A stretch of DNA of 64,000 nucleotides from assembly GCA_900314935.1 (NCBI GenBank), contig OMXE01000010.1, forward strand, positions 62,001 to 126,000. The letters are read 5' to 3'. The notes below the pieces were generated by a model. The model had not been told where the DNA came from. It made no database searches and saw only the letters and a program-made list of their open reading frames with translations. Position 1 is the first letter of the stretch. Each line of letters begins with the position of its first letter. The stretch is from an uncultured Prevotella sp. Its GTDB lineage: Bacteria > Bacteroidota > Bacteroidia > Bacteroidales > Bacteroidaceae. Made by a program: the position numbers and the translations under genes. Positions 41,746 through 51,876 of this stretch are shown in pieces.

Positions 41746-41964
41746 TTATTTGTATCTGAAAACGATTCTGCCCTTGGTCAGGTCGTAGGGACTCATCTCC
41801 ACCTTCACCTTGTCGCCAGGCAGGATTTTAATATAGTGCATTCGCATCTTGCCAGAGATATGTGCAATGATCTGCACACCATTCTCCAGTTCAACTCGGA
41901 ACATTGCATTCGACAGGCTCTCAACAATGGTCCCGTCTTGCTCAATCGCGGATTGCTTTGCCAT
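41746..41964 (-). CDS. infA: Translation initiation factor IF-1
   Basis: 72 residues, one OB fold: [53 protein letters not shown] then [15 protein letters not shown] (split here for length). Binds the 30S A site during initiation. 6 bp after map. Its usual operon position between map/secY and rpmJ is kept. Confidence 0.97.
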   Translation of the reverse strand: MAKQSAIEQDGTIVESLSNAMFRVELENGVQIIAHISGKMRMHYIKILPGDKVKVEMSPYDLTKGRIVFRYK

Positions 41965-41970
41965 AATTAA

Positions 41971-42774
41971 TCAGTATAATATTCCTTCTATAGATTCAAC
42001 TTCCTCAAAAGATGATAAGATTTCTGCCTTTCCCCGGCGGACGGCAATGGTATGCTCGAAGTGAGCGGCTGGCTTTCCGTCTCTTGTACGGATGGTCCAA
42101 CGATCCTTTGCGTCCATGTAGATAGCCCGGTCGCCCATGGTAATCATCGGCTCTATGGCTATGCACATCCCGGCTTTCAGCATCATGCCGTTTCCACGTC
42201 TTCCGTAGTTGGGCACTTGCGGATCCTCATGCATCTGGCGACCGATGCCGTGTCCTGTCAGTTCACGGACGATTCCGTAGCCTTGTGCTTCGCAGTGATC
42301 CTGTACGGCACTTCCTATATCTCCGATGTGTTTGCCGGCCACAGCATTCTCAATACCGATGTAAAGACTTTCCTTTGTCGTCTTGAGCAGCTGTTTTACC
42401 TCGTCGCTAACGGGCCCCACACAGAACGTGTAGGCAGAGTCGCCGTTGAAACCGTCGAGCAACGTTCCGCAGTCGATAGTGATGATATCACCCTCTTTCA
42501 GAACGGTCTCTTGGTTGGGTACGCCATGCACCACCACATCGTTCACTGAAGTGCAGATGCTACCCGGGAAAGGCCCTCCATAAGGATTGGGGAAGTTCTT
42601 GAACGTAGGTTCTGCCCCATGATCGCGGATGAACATCTCGGCGATGGCATCCAACTGGAGGGTCGTTACTCCCGGTTTTATATGTCTTGCCAGCTCACCC
42701 AGTGTCTTACCCACCAGACGATTGGCCCGACGCATCAGTTCAATCTCATCTTCTGTTTTCAGAAAGACCTTCAT
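41971..42774 (-). CDS. map: Methionine aminopeptidase, type I
   Basis: 267 residues. Metal ligands visible in order: DCGTLLDGFNGDSAYTF (two Asp), GHGIGRQMHEDPQVPNYG (His), IAIEPM (Glu) and AHFEHTIAVRRGKAEIL (Glu). Removes the N-terminal methionine from new proteins. Follows secY by 8 bp. The sequence context (secY-map-infA-rpmJ) is the common bacterial arrangement. Confidence 0.97.
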   Translation of the reverse strand: MKVFLKTEDEIELMRRANRLVGKTLGELARHIKPGVTTLQLDAIAEMFIRDHGAEPTFKNFPNPYGGPFPGSICTSVNDVVVHGVPNQETVLKEGDIITIDCGTLLDGFNGDSAYTFCVGPVSDEVKQLLKTTKESLYIGIENAVAGKHIGDIGSAVQDHCEAQGYGIVRELTGHGIGRQMHEDPQVPNYGRRGNGMMLKAGMCIAIEPMITMGDRAIYMDAKDRWTIRTRDGKPAAHFEHTIAVRRGKAEILSSFEEVESIEGILY

Positions 42775-42782
42775 CCTACAGA

Positions 42783-44129
42783 TTAATAGGCTGTAACCAC
42801 GCCATGGTGTGTGGTACGCACACGACCAGAGTTGAGCAGACCGTCGTAATGACGCATCATCAAATGACTCTCAATCTGCGTCAACGTGTCGATGACCACA
42901 CCGACGAGAATCAGCAGAGAGGTTCCTCCGAAGAACTGCGAGAAGCTATCCTGCACATTGAGAAGTGAGGCAAGAGCCGGCATGACTGCGATGAACGCGA
43001 TGAAGAGTGATCCCGGGAAGGTGATTCGCGACATCACGGTATCGATATAGTCGGCTGTGGGCTTACCTGGCTTAACACCAGGGATGAAGCCGTTGTTGCG
43101 CTTCATGTCTTCTGCCATCTGTGTCGGATTCAGCGTAATAGCTGTGTAGAAATAGGTAAATGCAATGATCAGAATAGCAAATACGATATTGTACAACAGA
43201 CTATTACGGTCGAGCAATGCACGCAGCACGGGGTTCGTACTGTTTGTTGAGAACTGCACGATAGTCAACGGAATGAACATCAAGGCCTGTGCGAAGATGA
43301 TCGGCATCACGTTAGCAGCGAACACCTTAAGGGGGATGTACTGGCGGGCACCGCCGTACTGCTTGTTTCCCACAAGACGTTTCGCATACTGTACGGGCAC
43401 CTTACGAACACCCTGAACCAGCATGATGGCTGCACAAACTACTGCATAGAGGATGAGCAGCTCGACGATGAACATCACCAGACCACCACCTGTGATGGCA
43501 GTGAAACGTGAGGTCACCTCCTGGATGAATGCCTGGGGCAGACGGGCGATGATACCGATCATAATGATGATGGAGATACCATTACCGATACCCCTGTCGG
43601 TGATGCGCTCACCTAGCCAAAGGATGAACATACTACCGGCAGCCAGAATGATGGTGGCGGGGAACATGAACACAGGCCAGGAAATACCTGATGCCAGCGC
43701 ACTGCCGGCAGTCATTTTCAGGTTGATCAGGTAGCTCGGAGCCTGGAACAGCAAGATAGCCACTGTCAGGTAACGAGTGTACATACTGATCTTCTTCCTT
43801 CCGCTCTCACCTTCACGCTGCATCTTCTGGAAATAAGGCACAGCCACAGCAAGCAGCTGCATCACGATAGATGCAGAGATGTACGGCATGATACCTAACG
43901 CGAAGATTGACGCATTGGAGAATGCACCACCTGAGAACATGTCGAGAAGTGACATCAAACCGCCGGCTGTCTGCTGCTGCAGCTGGTCAAGTGCAGCAGG
44001 GTTGATACCCGGGAGCACGACGAAAGAACCGAAACGATAGATTGCCACAAACAGGATGGTGATGAGGATTCGCTGGCGCAAATCCTCAATTTTCCAACAA
44101 TTCTTCAGGTATTCTATTAACTTTTTCAT
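42783..44129 (-). CDS. secY: Preprotein translocase subunit SecY
   Basis: 448 residues with ten predicted membrane helices. Plug and pore regions are present, for example FVVLPGINPAALDQLQQQ and GLMSLLDMFSGGAFSNASIFALGIMPYISASIVMQLL; the cytosolic loops contain GIGNGISIIIMIGI and GFIPGVKPGKPTADYID. Forms the SecYEG channel in the inner membrane. Between rplO and map. Confidence 0.98.
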   Translation of the reverse strand: MKKLIEYLKNCWKIEDLRQRILITILFVAIYRFGSFVVLPGINPAALDQLQQQTAGGLMSLLDMFSGGAFSNASIFALGIMPYISASIVMQLLAVAVPYFQKMQREGESGRKKISMYTRYLTVAILLFQAPSYLINLKMTAGSALASGISWPVFMFPATIILAAGSMFILWLGERITDRGIGNGISIIIMIGIIARLPQAFIQEVTSRFTAITGGGLVMFIVELLILYAVVCAAIMLVQGVRKVPVQYAKRLVGNKQYGGARQYIPLKVFAANVMPIIFAQALMFIPLTIVQFSTNSTNPVLRALLDRNSLLYNIVFAILIIAFTYFYTAITLNPTQMAEDMKRNNGFIPGVKPGKPTADYIDTVMSRITFPGSLFIAFIAVMPALASLLNVQDSFSQFFGGTSLLILVGVVIDTLTQIESHLMMRHYDGLLNSGRVRTTHHGVVTAY

Positions 44130-44135
44130 CGAAGT

Positions 44136-44582
44136 TTAGATTATAGTTGTGTTACCACCAACAGCCTTGATTGCCTCTTCGGCTGTCTTTGAGAAGGCAT
44201 GAGCCTCAACATCGATCTTGGCTTTCAGTTCACCGTTACCCAGGATCTTCACGAGTTCCTTGCCATTGGTAAGTCCGGCAGCCTTCAGCTCCTCGATACC
44301 GATCTTTGTCAGACCCTTGTTCTCAGCAAGACTCTGAAGTGTTGACAAGTTCACTGCGAAATACTCCTTATGGTTGATGTTCTTGAAACCAAACTTCGGA
44401 AGACGACGCTGCAGTGGCATCTGACCACCTTCGAATCCGATCTTTCTCTTGTAGCCTGAACGAGCCTTAGCACCCTTGTGACCACGTGTAGAAGTACCGC
44501 CGAGTCCAGAACCCGGACCACGACCGATACGACGACGTGAATGCGTTGAGCCAGCTGCAGGTTTTAAAGTATGTAATTTCAT
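44136..44582 (-). CDS. rplO: 50S ribosomal protein L15
   Basis: 148 residues from the ATG at 44582 (MKLHTLKPAAGSTHSRRRIG), the conserved L15 start; an upstream in-frame ATG at 44612 is inside the rpmD spacer. Glycine- and arginine-rich N-terminal half (GRGPGSGLGGTSTRGHKG), then the globular domain. 6 bp before secY. Confidence 0.97.
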   Translation of the reverse strand: MKLHTLKPAAGSTHSRRRIGRGPGSGLGGTSTRGHKGAKARSGYKRKIGFEGGQMPLQRRLPKFGFKNINHKEYFAVNLSTLQSLAENKGLTKIGIEELKAAGLTNGKELVKILGNGELKAKIDVEAHAFSKTAEEAIKAVGGNTTII

Positions 44583-44615
44583 TATTCGAATCTGTTTAAA
44601 AACGTTTGACAATTA

Positions 44616-44792
44616 TTACTCTACTACGGTTACCAGATGATGAACCTTGCGGATCATACCACGGACTTCAGGAGAGTCCTCACGCTCAACGACCTGAGAG
44701 ATTTTACGCAATCCCAATGACTGAAGCGTGCGCTTCTGATCGATGGGAGCACCGATTTTACTCTTAATCTGCTTAATTTTGATTGTTGCCAT
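44616..44792 (-). CDS. rpmD: 50S ribosomal protein L30
   Basis: 58 residues from the ATG at 44792 (MATIKIKQIKSKIGAPIDQK), the normal L30 start; the ATG at 44804 adds MESI and is unlikely. Contains LQSLGLRKISQVVEREDSPE and ends VHHLVTVVE. Small late-assembly protein of the large subunit. Confidence 0.96.
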   Translation of the reverse strand: MATIKIKQIKSKIGAPIDQKRTLQSLGLRKISQVVEREDSPEVRGMIRKVHHLVTVVE

Positions 44793-44808
44793 AATGCTCT
44801 CCAATTAA

Positions 44809-45321
44809 TTAACCGTTAAACACTCTTTCCATGCTAATGCCACGGGCACCTGCCACTGTGTAGGCATCACGCATCTGACTCAAGGCGAGGATGGTAGCCT
44901 TTACCAAGTTGTGGGGGTTAGAAGAACCCTTAGACTTAGCCAGTACATCCTTCACACCAACACTCTCCAGAACGGCACGCATAGCACCACCAGCCACAAG
45001 ACCGGTACCGGCAGCTGCGGGTCTCAGGAATACCTGTGCACCACCGTAGCGGGCTTCGATTTCATGAGGAACCGTTCCTTTCAAAATAGGAACCTTCACC
45101 AGATTCTTCTTAGCTGCCTCCGTACCCTTAGAGATGGCAGCAGTTACCTCGCCAGCCTTACCCAGGCCCCAGCCGATAACGCCATTACCGTCTCCAACTA
45201 CGACGATTGCAGCAAACGTGAAGGTACGACCACCCTTTGTTACCTTGGTAACGCGGTTAATAGCAACCAGTCTGTCTTTTAACTCAACGTCGCTATTTAT
45301 CTTAACTTTGTTCATTGCCAT
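44809..45321 (-). CDS. rpsE: 30S ribosomal protein S5
   Basis: 170 residues. N-terminal dsRNA-binding-like domain ([42 protein letters not shown]) and C-terminal domain ([42 protein letters not shown]). Located at the 30S mRNA entry. Two starts two codons apart (45321, 45315) are possible. Confidence 0.98.
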   Translation of the reverse strand: MAMNKVKINSDVELKDRLVAINRVTKVTKGGRTFTFAAIVVVGDGNGVIGWGLGKAGEVTAAISKGTEAAKKNLVKVPILKGTVPHEIEARYGGAQVFLRPAAAGTGLVAGGAMRAVLESVGVKDVLAKSKGSSNPHNLVKATILALSQMRDAYTVAGARGISMERVFNG

Positions 45322-45326
45322 AATCT

Positions 45327-45671
45327 TTAGAATTTAAGTCCACCTTTACGTGCACCGTCAGCCAGTTCCTGAACACGACCATGGTAGAGATAACCGTTAC
45401 GGTCGAACACTACCTGAGTTATGCCTGCTTCGAGTGCTTTCTTTGCTACGAGTTCGCCGACCTTGGCAGCCTGCTCTTTCTTGGGCATGGTTTCCATTCC
45501 GAGAGAGGAAGCAGACACAAGGGTGTTACCCGTCAAATCGTTAATAATCTGAGCGTAGATCTGTTTGTTACTGCGGAACACGCTCAGACGAGGACGCTCT
45601 GCGGTACCGTTTACGCTCTTGCGAATTCTAAACTTTATCTTGATTCGTCTTTCTACTTTCTTCGTTGTCAT
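45327..45671 (-). CDS. rplR: 50S ribosomal protein L18
   Basis: 114 residues: basic N terminus [42 protein letters not shown] and conserved [27 protein letters not shown]. Binds 5S rRNA. 5 bp before rpsE. Confidence 0.97.
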   Translation of the reverse strand: MTTKKVERRIKIKFRIRKSVNGTAERPRLSVFRSNKQIYAQIINDLTGNTLVSASSLGMETMPKKEQAAKVGELVAKKALEAGITQVVFDRNGYLYHGRVQELADGARKGGLKF

Positions 45672-45716
45672 AATCTCTTAATTTTCAATTAGTGATTCAA
45701 TTTTCAATTCATAAGA

Positions 45717-46283
45717 TTACTTAGCTGAAGCTGACTTACCAGACTTTCTGCGGATAACCTCGCCTTTGAACAGGATACCTTTTCCTTTGTAAGGCTCAGG
45801 CATACGGAAAGAACGAATCTTAGCACAAATAAGACCCAGCAACTCCTTGTTGCATGACTCTAATATAATCTGAGGGTTCTGGTTTCTTTCAGACTTCGTC
45901 TCAACCTTAACTTCCTGAGGAAGCTGAATGAAAATCGGGTGAGTATAACCGAGTGAGAACTCAATCAGGTTACCCTGGTTAGACACACGGTAGCCCACGC
46001 CTACCAACTCAAGCTCTTTCTTATAGCCCTCGCTAACACCAACAACCATGTTGTTCACGAGTGCGCGATAGAGACCGTGGAAGGCCTGCTTCTGCTTTAC
46101 GTTCACCGGACTCTTCTCATCAATCTCGAAGGTCATGCGACCGTCCTCGATCTTCACGATGATAGACGAATCCACCTTCTGTGAGAGTTCACCCTTGGGA
46201 CCCTTTACACTTACAACTCCGTCTTTGTAATCAACGGTTACGCCAGCGGGAATGACGATTGGTAACTTACCTATTCTTGACAT
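45717..46283 (-). CDS. rplF: 50S ribosomal protein L6
   Basis: 188 residues: MSRIGKLPIVIPAGVTVDYK and two repeats of the L6 fold, ending PEPYKGKGILFKGEVIRRKSGKSASAK with the conserved YKGKGI loop. Near the stalk base and sarcin-ricin loop. The rplF-rplR spacer (45 bp) contains two AATTTTCAATT copies. Confidence 0.98.
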   Translation of the reverse strand: MSRIGKLPIVIPAGVTVDYKDGVVSVKGPKGELSQKVDSSIIVKIEDGRMTFEIDEKSPVNVKQKQAFHGLYRALVNNMVVGVSEGYKKELELVGVGYRVSNQGNLIEFSLGYTHPIFIQLPQEVKVETKSERNQNPQIILESCNKELLGLICAKIRSFRMPEPYKGKGILFKGEVIRRKSGKSASAK

Positions 46284-46298
46284 ACTTAAGTCCTCCCA

Positions 46299-46694
46299 TT
46301 AATATACGTAGCAAAGAACCTCACCGCCGATCTTCAGCTGAGAAGCCTCCTTGTCCGTCATGACACCTTGGGATGTAGATATGATAGCGATACCTAATCC
46401 GTTAATTACTCTCGGCATGTCTTTGTAACCAGTGTACTTACGAAGACCTGGCTTAGACACTCTTTTCAGCACGCGGATAGCGTTCTGTCTTGTTGCAGGG
46501 TCGTACTTCAAGGCAACCTTGATAGTTCCCTGCGGTCCATCCTCGATGAACTTGTAGTTCAGGATGTAACCTTTCTCGAAGAGGATCTTGGTAATCTCCT
46601 TCTTCAAGTTTGAAGCTGGTACTTCAACAACACGGTGATGAGCCATGATTGCGTTTCTCAACCTCGTCAGATAATCTGCTATTGGATCTGTCAT
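46299..46694 (-). CDS. rpsH: 30S ribosomal protein S8
   Basis: 131 residues from the ATG at 46694 (MTDPIADYLTRLRNAIMAHH), the standard S8 start. C-terminal GIAIISTSQGVMTDKEASQLKIGGEVLCYVY is the rRNA-binding half. In many bacteria it is the translational repressor of the spc operon. The upstream spacer carries CAATTGTCAATTTTCAA repeats. Confidence 0.98.
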   Translation of the reverse strand: MTDPIADYLTRLRNAIMAHHRVVEVPASNLKKEITKILFEKGYILNYKFIEDGPQGTIKVALKYDPATRQNAIRVLKRVSKPGLRKYTGYKDMPRVINGLGIAIISTSQGVMTDKEASQLKIGGEVLCYVY

Positions 46695-46734
46695 ATGCGT
46701 AATTGTCAATCTTCAATTGTCAATTTTCAACTGC

Positions 46735-47037
46735 TTACCAGCTTGCCTTCTTCACACCGGGGATCAAACCAGCCGAAGCCATTTCGCGGAACTGGATACG
46801 TGAGATACCGAACTGACGGATGTAACCCTTCGGACGACCAGTCACCTTGCAACGGTTGTGCAGGCGGATAGGATTGGCATTGCGTGGAATGCTCTGCAAC
46901 TGGCGGGCTGCTTCGTAAGCCTCTGCAGGATCCTCAGCTGTGGCAATCACTTTCTTCAGGGCAGCACGTTTCTCAGCATAGCGAGCAACAAGCTTGGCGC
47001 GCTTAACCTCGCGGGCCTTCATTGATTCTTTAGCCAT
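46735..47037 (-). CDS. rpsN: 30S ribosomal protein S14 (long, zinc-free form)
   Basis: 100 residues: [20 protein letters not shown], then [51 protein letters not shown] (C-minus form, with only one cysteine, not the 61-residue zinc form). 5 bp after rplE. Confidence 0.98.
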   Translation of the reverse strand: MAKESMKAREVKRAKLVARYAEKRAALKKVIATAEDPAEAYEAARQLQSIPRNANPIRLHNRCKVTGRPKGYIRQFGISRIQFREMASAGLIPGVKKASW

Positions 47038-47042
47038 ATTTC

Positions 47043-47594
47043 TTAATTTTTAGCGTTCTTGAATGGGAGGCCGAAAGCCTTGAGCAGGGCAAAGCCCTCT
47101 TCATCGGTCTTTGCAGATGTCACAAAAGTGATGTTCATACCCTGGATACGATCGATGGTATCGATGTTGATCTCCGGGAAGATGATCTGCTCCTGGATAC
47201 CCAGTGTATAGTTTCCACGTCCGTCGAACTTGGTCTCGATTCCCTTGAAGTCACGGATACGGGGAAGTGCAACACGCACGAGTTTCTCGAGGAACTCATA
47301 CATACGCTCACGACGCAGTGTAACCATCACACCGATAGGCATCTTCTTACGGAGCTTGAAGTTAGCGATATCCTTCTTTGAATAGGTAGCTACCGCCTTC
47401 TGACCCGTAATGGTGGAAATCTCGTTAATAGCCACGTCGATGATCTTCTTATCCTGAGTGGCATCGCCCAGACCCTGGTTAACTACAATCTTCTTCAGGA
47501 CAGGAATCTGCATAGCTGAAGTGTAGTTGAACTGCTTCTGCAATGCCGGAGCGATATTCTCCTTATACTCTTTCTTTAACTGTGCTGTATTCAT
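47043..47594 (-). CDS. rplE: 50S ribosomal protein L5
   Basis: 183 residues: [64 protein letters not shown] and [16 protein letters not shown]. Binds 5S rRNA and contacts P-site tRNA. Its start codon overlaps the rplX stop by one base (47594), so translation is coupled. Confidence 0.98.
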   Translation of the reverse strand: MNTAQLKKEYKENIAPALQKQFNYTSAMQIPVLKKIVVNQGLGDATQDKKIIDVAINEISTITGQKAVATYSKKDIANFKLRKKMPIGVMVTLRRERMYEFLEKLVRVALPRIRDFKGIETKFDGRGNYTLGIQEQIIFPEINIDTIDRIQGMNITFVTSAKTDEEGFALLKAFGLPFKNAKN

Positions 47595-47929
47595 TATTTA
47601 ATCTCCTCTCCTGATTTTTTAGAGATACGAATCACGTTCTTGCCCTCGTGCTTGATAGCAACGCGAGTAGGATCACCGCTCTTCGGATCAACCAACATCA
47701 AATTTGAAATATGAATAGGAGCCTCCTGCTTGATGATACCTCCCTGAGGATTCTTGGCAGACGGCTTCGTGCTCTTAGAGACCATGTTCACGCCCTCTAC
47801 GATGGCACGCTGTTCCTTCACGAGCACCTTCAGCACCTTGTGCGGAGTCTTGTTGCCCTTGATCTTGTAATTGTCCTTACCGGCAATTACGAGGACCATG
47901 TCACCTTTCTTAATATGTAACTTACTCAT
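47594..47929 (-). CDS. rplX: 50S ribosomal protein L24
   Basis: 111 residues with a KOW motif at the start ([21 protein letters not shown]) and [37 protein letters not shown]. Early 23S rRNA assembly initiator. One-base overlap with rplE. Confidence 0.97.
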   Translation of the reverse strand: MSKLHIKKGDMVLVIAGKDNYKIKGNKTPHKVLKVLVKEQRAIVEGVNMVSKSTKPSAKNPQGGIIKQEAPIHISNLMLVDPKSGDPTRVAIKHEGKNVIRISKKSGEEIK

Positions 47930-47948
47930 TACTATTCAGTTTAAAAAA

Positions 47949-48314
47949 TTAAAGAACCTCAGGTGCCAAAGAAACGACTTTCATGTTTACTGCACGGAGC
48001 TCACGGGCAACGGGGCCGAAGATACGGCTGCCGCGAAGTTCACCTGCATTGTTGAGCAGCACACAAGCGTTGTCATCGAAGCGGATGTAGGAACCATCAG
48101 CGCGACGAATCTCCTTCTTTGTGCGAACAATCAAAGCCTTAGATACTGCACCTTTTTTCACATCACTTGTGGGGATTGCGTTCTTGATGGCAACAACAAT
48201 CACGTCACCCACGCTGGCATAACGGCGGCGGGTACCACCCAGCACGCGAATGCAAAGAGCCTCACGAGCACCACTGTTGTCAGCGACTGTAAGTCTTGAT
48301 TCTGCTTGTATCAT
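47949..48314 (-). CDS. rplN: 50S ribosomal protein L14
   Basis: 121 residues: [83 protein letters not shown]. Typical L14, forming an intersubunit bridge. 2 bp after rpsQ. Confidence 0.98.
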   Translation of the reverse strand: MIQAESRLTVADNSGAREALCIRVLGGTRRRYASVGDVIVVAIKNAIPTSDVKKGAVSKALIVRTKKEIRRADGSYIRFDDNACVLLNNAGELRGSRIFGPVARELRAVNMKVVSLAPEVL

Positions 48315-48316
48315 AA

Positions 48317-48574
48317 TTACTTAGCCTTTTCTACGATTTGTACTAATCTCCATCTCTTTGTCTTAGACAACGGACGGGTTTCCATAATGAGTACGGTATC
48401 ACCGATATTGCACTCATTCTTCTCATCATGAGCATGGTACTTCTTTGTCTTCTGGACAAACTTACCATAAATCGGGTGCTTCTCCTTGAACTTAGCGGCA
48501 ATAACAATGGTTTTATCCATTTTGTTGCTGATAACGACACCCTGTCTTGTTTTTCTTAAATTTCTTGTTTCCAT
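48317..48574 (-). CDS. rpsQ: 30S ribosomal protein S17
   Basis: 85 residues from the ATG at 48574 ([20 protein letters not shown]), the usual start in this phylum; ATG 48583 adds three residues. OB fold with [28 protein letters not shown] and [26 protein letters not shown]. Confidence 0.96.
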   Translation of the reverse strand: METRNLRKTRQGVVISNKMDKTIVIAAKFKEKHPIYGKFVQKTKKYHAHDEKNECNIGDTVLIMETRPLSKTKRWRLVQIVEKAK

Positions 48575-48585
48575 CTGGACCATTG

Positions 48586-48780
48586 TTATTTGTTAAGTTC
48601 TCTCTGACGGAGTTCTGTCTTCATACGCGCGATGGTTCGACGAGCTTCCTTAATCTGAGATGGATTCTCCAGCGGTGTGATGGCATGATTGAGCTTTAAC
48701 TGCTGCAACTTTGTCACTTCTGTCTCTAAACGCTCCACCAAATCCTTTGTGGCGAGCTCTCTAATCTCTTGAATCTTCAT
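48586..48780 (-). CDS. rpmC: 50S ribosomal protein L29
   Basis: 64 residues, two helices: [55 protein letters not shown]. Lies near the peptide exit tunnel and helps to bind SRP and trigger factor. Confidence 0.96.
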   Translation of the reverse strand: MKIQEIRELATKDLVERLETEVTKLQQLKLNHAITPLENPSQIKEARRTIARMKTELRQRELNK

Positions 48781-48785
48781 CTTTC

Positions 48786-49214
48786 TTAAGCGTTTTTATC
48801 GAAATCACGTCTTACAACAAACTTAGTCTTTACAGGCAGTTTCTGAGCGCCGAGGCGGAGAGCCTCCTTGGCAACCTCGAACGGAACGCCTTCAACTTCG
48901 AAGAGGATACGACCCGGTGTCACAGGTGCAACCCATCCTGCGGGATCACCCTTACCTTTACCCATTCGGACATCAGCAGGCTTGCGGGTGATGGGTTTAT
49001 CCGGGAAAACACGAATCCAGACCTGTCCTTCACGCTGCATGTAACGGTTGATAGCAACGCGGGCAGCCTCTAACTGTCGGCTGTCGAGCCATTTCGCATC
49101 AAGTGTCTTGATACCGAAAGAACCGAAAGCCAGCTGTGTACCTCTGTGGGCGTCGCCTTTGTTGCCACGTCCGTCTTGAGGTCTTCTATATTTTACTCTT
49201 TTTGGCTGTAACAT
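48786..49214 (-). CDS. rplP: 50S ribosomal protein L16
   Basis: 142 residues from the ATG at 49214 ([20 protein letters not shown]), the conserved L16 start; ATG 49220 adds two residues. Conserved [33 protein letters not shown]. Near the A-site tRNA elbow. Confidence 0.98.
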   Translation of the reverse strand: MLQPKRVKYRRPQDGRGNKGDAHRGTQLAFGSFGIKTLDAKWLDSRQLEAARVAINRYMQREGQVWIRVFPDKPITRKPADVRMGKGKGDPAGWVAPVTPGRILFEVEGVPFEVAKEALRLGAQKLPVKTKFVVRRDFDKNA

Positions 49215-49226
49215 GATCAATCTTTT

Positions 49227-49952
49227 TTACTTGTTATTGTTTCTTTTACGATTACCACGACCGCCTTGTCTGCCGTTTCCACGACCGTTCTGCTTCTCCT
49301 GTGTGAAGTTGGGGGCGAGGTCGCGCTTCTCGTAAACCTCACCGCGGCAAATCCACACCTTGATGCCGAGCAGACCAACCTTTGTCAGAGCCTCAGCCTG
49401 GCAATAGTCGATGTCAGCGCGGAACGTGTGCAGGGGGGTGCGGCCTTCCTTGAACATTTCCTTACGTGCCATTTCAGCACCGTTCAGACGACCAGTGATC
49501 TGGATCTTGATACCTTCTGCTCCAGCACGCATGGTGTTGGCAACAGCCTGCTTGATAGCGCGGCGGTAAGCAATCTTACCTTCAATCTGACGAGCAATGT
49601 TGTTTGCCACGATTGTTGCATCGAGCTCAGGCTTCTTCACCTCGAAGATATTGATCTGGATCTCCTTATCATAGAGCTTCTTCAGCTCTTCCTTCAGTTT
49701 GTCAACATCCTGACCACCCTTACCAATAACGATACCCGGACGGGCTGTGCAGATAGTGATGGTAACGAGCTTCAGCGTGCGCTCGATAACGATTTTCGAA
49801 ACACTTGCCTTAGCCAGACGTTCGTTGAGATACTTACGGATTTTCTGGTCTTCTACCAGATTATCACCGAAGCTCTTTCCACCGAACCAGTTTGAGTCCC
49901 AACCGCGGATAATGCCCAAGCGGTTGCTGATTGGATTAACTTTCTGTCCCAT
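49227..49952 (-). CDS. rpsC: 30S ribosomal protein S3
   Basis: 241 residues: [25 protein letters not shown] type II domain with [24 protein letters not shown]-terminal domain [30 protein letters not shown]. The tail is Gly/Asn/Arg-rich ([21 protein letters not shown]). Forms part of the mRNA entry helicase. Confidence 0.98.
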   Translation of the reverse strand: MGQKVNPISNRLGIIRGWDSNWFGGKSFGDNLVEDQKIRKYLNERLAKASVSKIVIERTLKLVTITICTARPGIVIGKGGQDVDKLKEELKKLYDKEIQINIFEVKKPELDATIVANNIARQIEGKIAYRRAIKQAVANTMRAGAEGIKIQITGRLNGAEMARKEMFKEGRTPLHTFRADIDYCQAEALTKVGLLGIKVWICRGEVYEKRDLAPNFTQEKQNGRGNGRQGGRGNRKRNNNK

Positions 49953-49961
49953 TCTACTTAC

Positions 49962-50366
49962 TTATTTTTCGTCATTAGTTTTAGCGTCAACGAACAAGGT
50001 GACATGATTAGAGCGCTTGCGAATGCGATAGCCGCGACCCTGAGGAGCAGGGCGCATGCGCTTCATGGTTACACCTTCGTCAACAAACACCTTGGAAATA
50101 TACAGCTCACCATCCTCGGCCTTGCGGTCGTTTTTCTGTTCCCAGTTGTTGATGGCTGAGCGGAGCAACTTCTCTACATCAGCTGCGGCATGCTTCTTGG
50201 AGAATCTCAGCACGCCGAGGGCGCGGTTCACTTCCATACCGCGAATCATATCTACGACATAGCGCATCTTGCGAGGTGAAGAGGGAACACCCTTCAGTTT
50301 CGCAAAGTACAATGTCTTCAGGGCCTCTTTTCTTTTCTCAGCCGCTAATTTCTTTCTATTTCCCAT
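49962..50366 (-). CDS. rplV: 50S ribosomal protein L22
   Basis: 134 residues: [48 protein letters not shown], and the exit-tunnel loop [32 protein letters not shown]. Its beta-hairpin lines the tunnel. Confidence 0.98.
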   Translation of the reverse strand: MGNRKKLAAEKRKEALKTLYFAKLKGVPSSPRKMRYVVDMIRGMEVNRALGVLRFSKKHAAADVEKLLRSAINNWEQKNDRKAEDGELYISKVFVDEGVTMKRMRPAPQGRGYRIRKRSNHVTLFVDAKTNDEK

Positions 50367-50397
50367 TATTACTTCTATTTAAATGGTTGCAGCCCGT

Positions 50398-50664
50398 TTA
50401 CTTCTTGTTACCAGCATGGCCGCCGAAACGACGTGTGGGAGCGAACTCACCCAGCTTGTGGCCTACCATGTTCTCAGTAATGTAAACAGGGATAAATTTG
50501 TTACCGTTATGAACAGCTACAGTGTGTCCCACGAAATCCGGGGAGATCATTGAAGCTCTGGCCCATGTCTTAACGACATTCTTCTTGCCACTCTCATTCA
50601 TAGCGAGAACTTTCTTCTCGAGTGACACGTTGATGTACGGACCTTTTTTTAATGAACGACTCAT
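50398..50664 (-). CDS. rpsS: 30S ribosomal protein S19
   Basis: 88 residues: [76 protein letters not shown]. Standard head protein binding S13. Confidence 0.98.
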   Translation of the reverse strand: MSRSLKKGPYINVSLEKKVLAMNESGKKNVVKTWARASMISPDFVGHTVAVHNGNKFIPVYITENMVGHKLGEFAPTRRFGGHAGNKK

Positions 50665-50685
50665 AATTTACTTCAGTTTACTTTG

Positions 50686-51510
50686 TTATTTACTTGCTCT
50701 TGCGATGATATACTTGTTGGAGAGCTTCTTAGGAGCACGAGTCTTGAGACCCTTTGCGTACAAGCCCTTACGTGAGCGCGGATGTCCACCGCTCTGACGT
50801 CCTTCACCACCACCCATCGGGTGATCGTGCGGGTTCATCACAACACCACGGTTGTGCGGACGGCGACCCAGCCAGCGAGAACGTCCGGCCTTACCAGACT
50901 GCTCAAGGGCGTGGTCAGCATTACCAACAACACCGATAGTTGCCTTACAAGCACTGAGTATCTTGCGTGTCTCGCCAGAAGGGAGTTTGATCACGCAATA
51001 GCTACCTTCACGAGAAGTAAGCTGAGCAAAGTTACCAGCCGAACGGACAAGCTTGGCACCCTGACCCGGGCGGAGCTCGATGTTGTGAACCACCGTACCC
51101 ACGGGGATGTTTGCCAAGGGAAGGGCGTTACCCACTTCAGGTGCTGCCTCAGCACCAGAGAGCAGTGTAGTACCCACCTGCAATCCGTTAGGAGCAATAA
51201 TGTAACGTTTTTCACCATCAGCGTAGAACAGAAGCGCAATGCGAGCAGAACGGTTAGGATCGTACTCGATTGTCTTCACTACAGCTGGAACACCATCTTT
51301 CTCTCGCTTGAAGTCGATGAAACGATACTTTCTCTTATGACCGCCACCCATGTAGCGAACAGTCATCTTACCTGTATTGTTTCGACCGCCAGTAGAGCGT
51401 TTTCCGTAAACGAGAGACTTCTCTGGCACAGTTGCAGTAATATCCTCGAATGTGCCAATAATCTTGTGTCTTTGACCGGGAGTTACCGGTTTTAATTTAC
51501 GTACTGCCAT
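50686..51510 (-). CDS. rplB: 50S ribosomal protein L2
   Basis: 274 residues: [47 protein letters not shown], and the C-terminal [25 protein letters not shown] with the invariant His important for peptidyl transfer. Universal core protein. Confidence 0.99.
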   Translation of the reverse strand: MAVRKLKPVTPGQRHKIIGTFEDITATVPEKSLVYGKRSTGGRNNTGKMTVRYMGGGHKRKYRFIDFKREKDGVPAVVKTIEYDPNRSARIALLFYADGEKRYIIAPNGLQVGTTLLSGAEAAPEVGNALPLANIPVGTVVHNIELRPGQGAKLVRSAGNFAQLTSREGSYCVIKLPSGETRKILSACKATIGVVGNADHALEQSGKAGRSRWLGRRPHNRGVVMNPHDHPMGGGEGRQSGGHPRSRKGLYAKGLKTRAPKKLSNKYIIARASK

Positions 51511-51516
51511 TTCTTA

Positions 51517-51861
51517 TTAAATATTGCTGTAAAAATCAATAGTATCGCCCTCTTTCAAGGTAACGACTGCTTTCTTGAATGCATTGCGCTGACCTTTGAT
51601 CAAGCCCAGCTTGGTATAGCGGCTTGAGCGCTTGCCTGCGTAACGCATCGTGTTCACGTCAACCACTGTGACGTTGTACAGACTCTCGACTTCGTTCTTA
51701 ATTTCGAGCTTATTAGCCTCGGGACGTACGATGAAACCATACTTGGCCTGAGCCTTCTTGGTGCGTGTCTCACCCTTGTGCTTGTAAGTTCTGTCTTCAG
51801 AAGACTTGTCTGTAATATTGGTCATCTTCTCAGTGACCAACGGTTTAATGATAAATGCCAT
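51517..51861 (-). CDS. rplW: 50S ribosomal protein L23
   Basis: 114 residues: MAFIIKPLVTEKMTNITDKS then a basic insert (EDRTYKHKGETRTKKAQAKYGF) longer than in proteobacterial L23, followed by VRPEANKLEIKNEVESLYNVTVVDVNTMRYAGK. Docking site for trigger factor and SRP at the tunnel exit. Confidence 0.97.
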   Translation of the reverse strand: MAFIIKPLVTEKMTNITDKSSEDRTYKHKGETRTKKAQAKYGFIVRPEANKLEIKNEVESLYNVTVVDVNTMRYAGKRSSRYTKLGLIKGQRNAFKKAVVTLKEGDTIDFYSNI

Positions 51862-51876
51862 ATCTATTGTCTCCTT

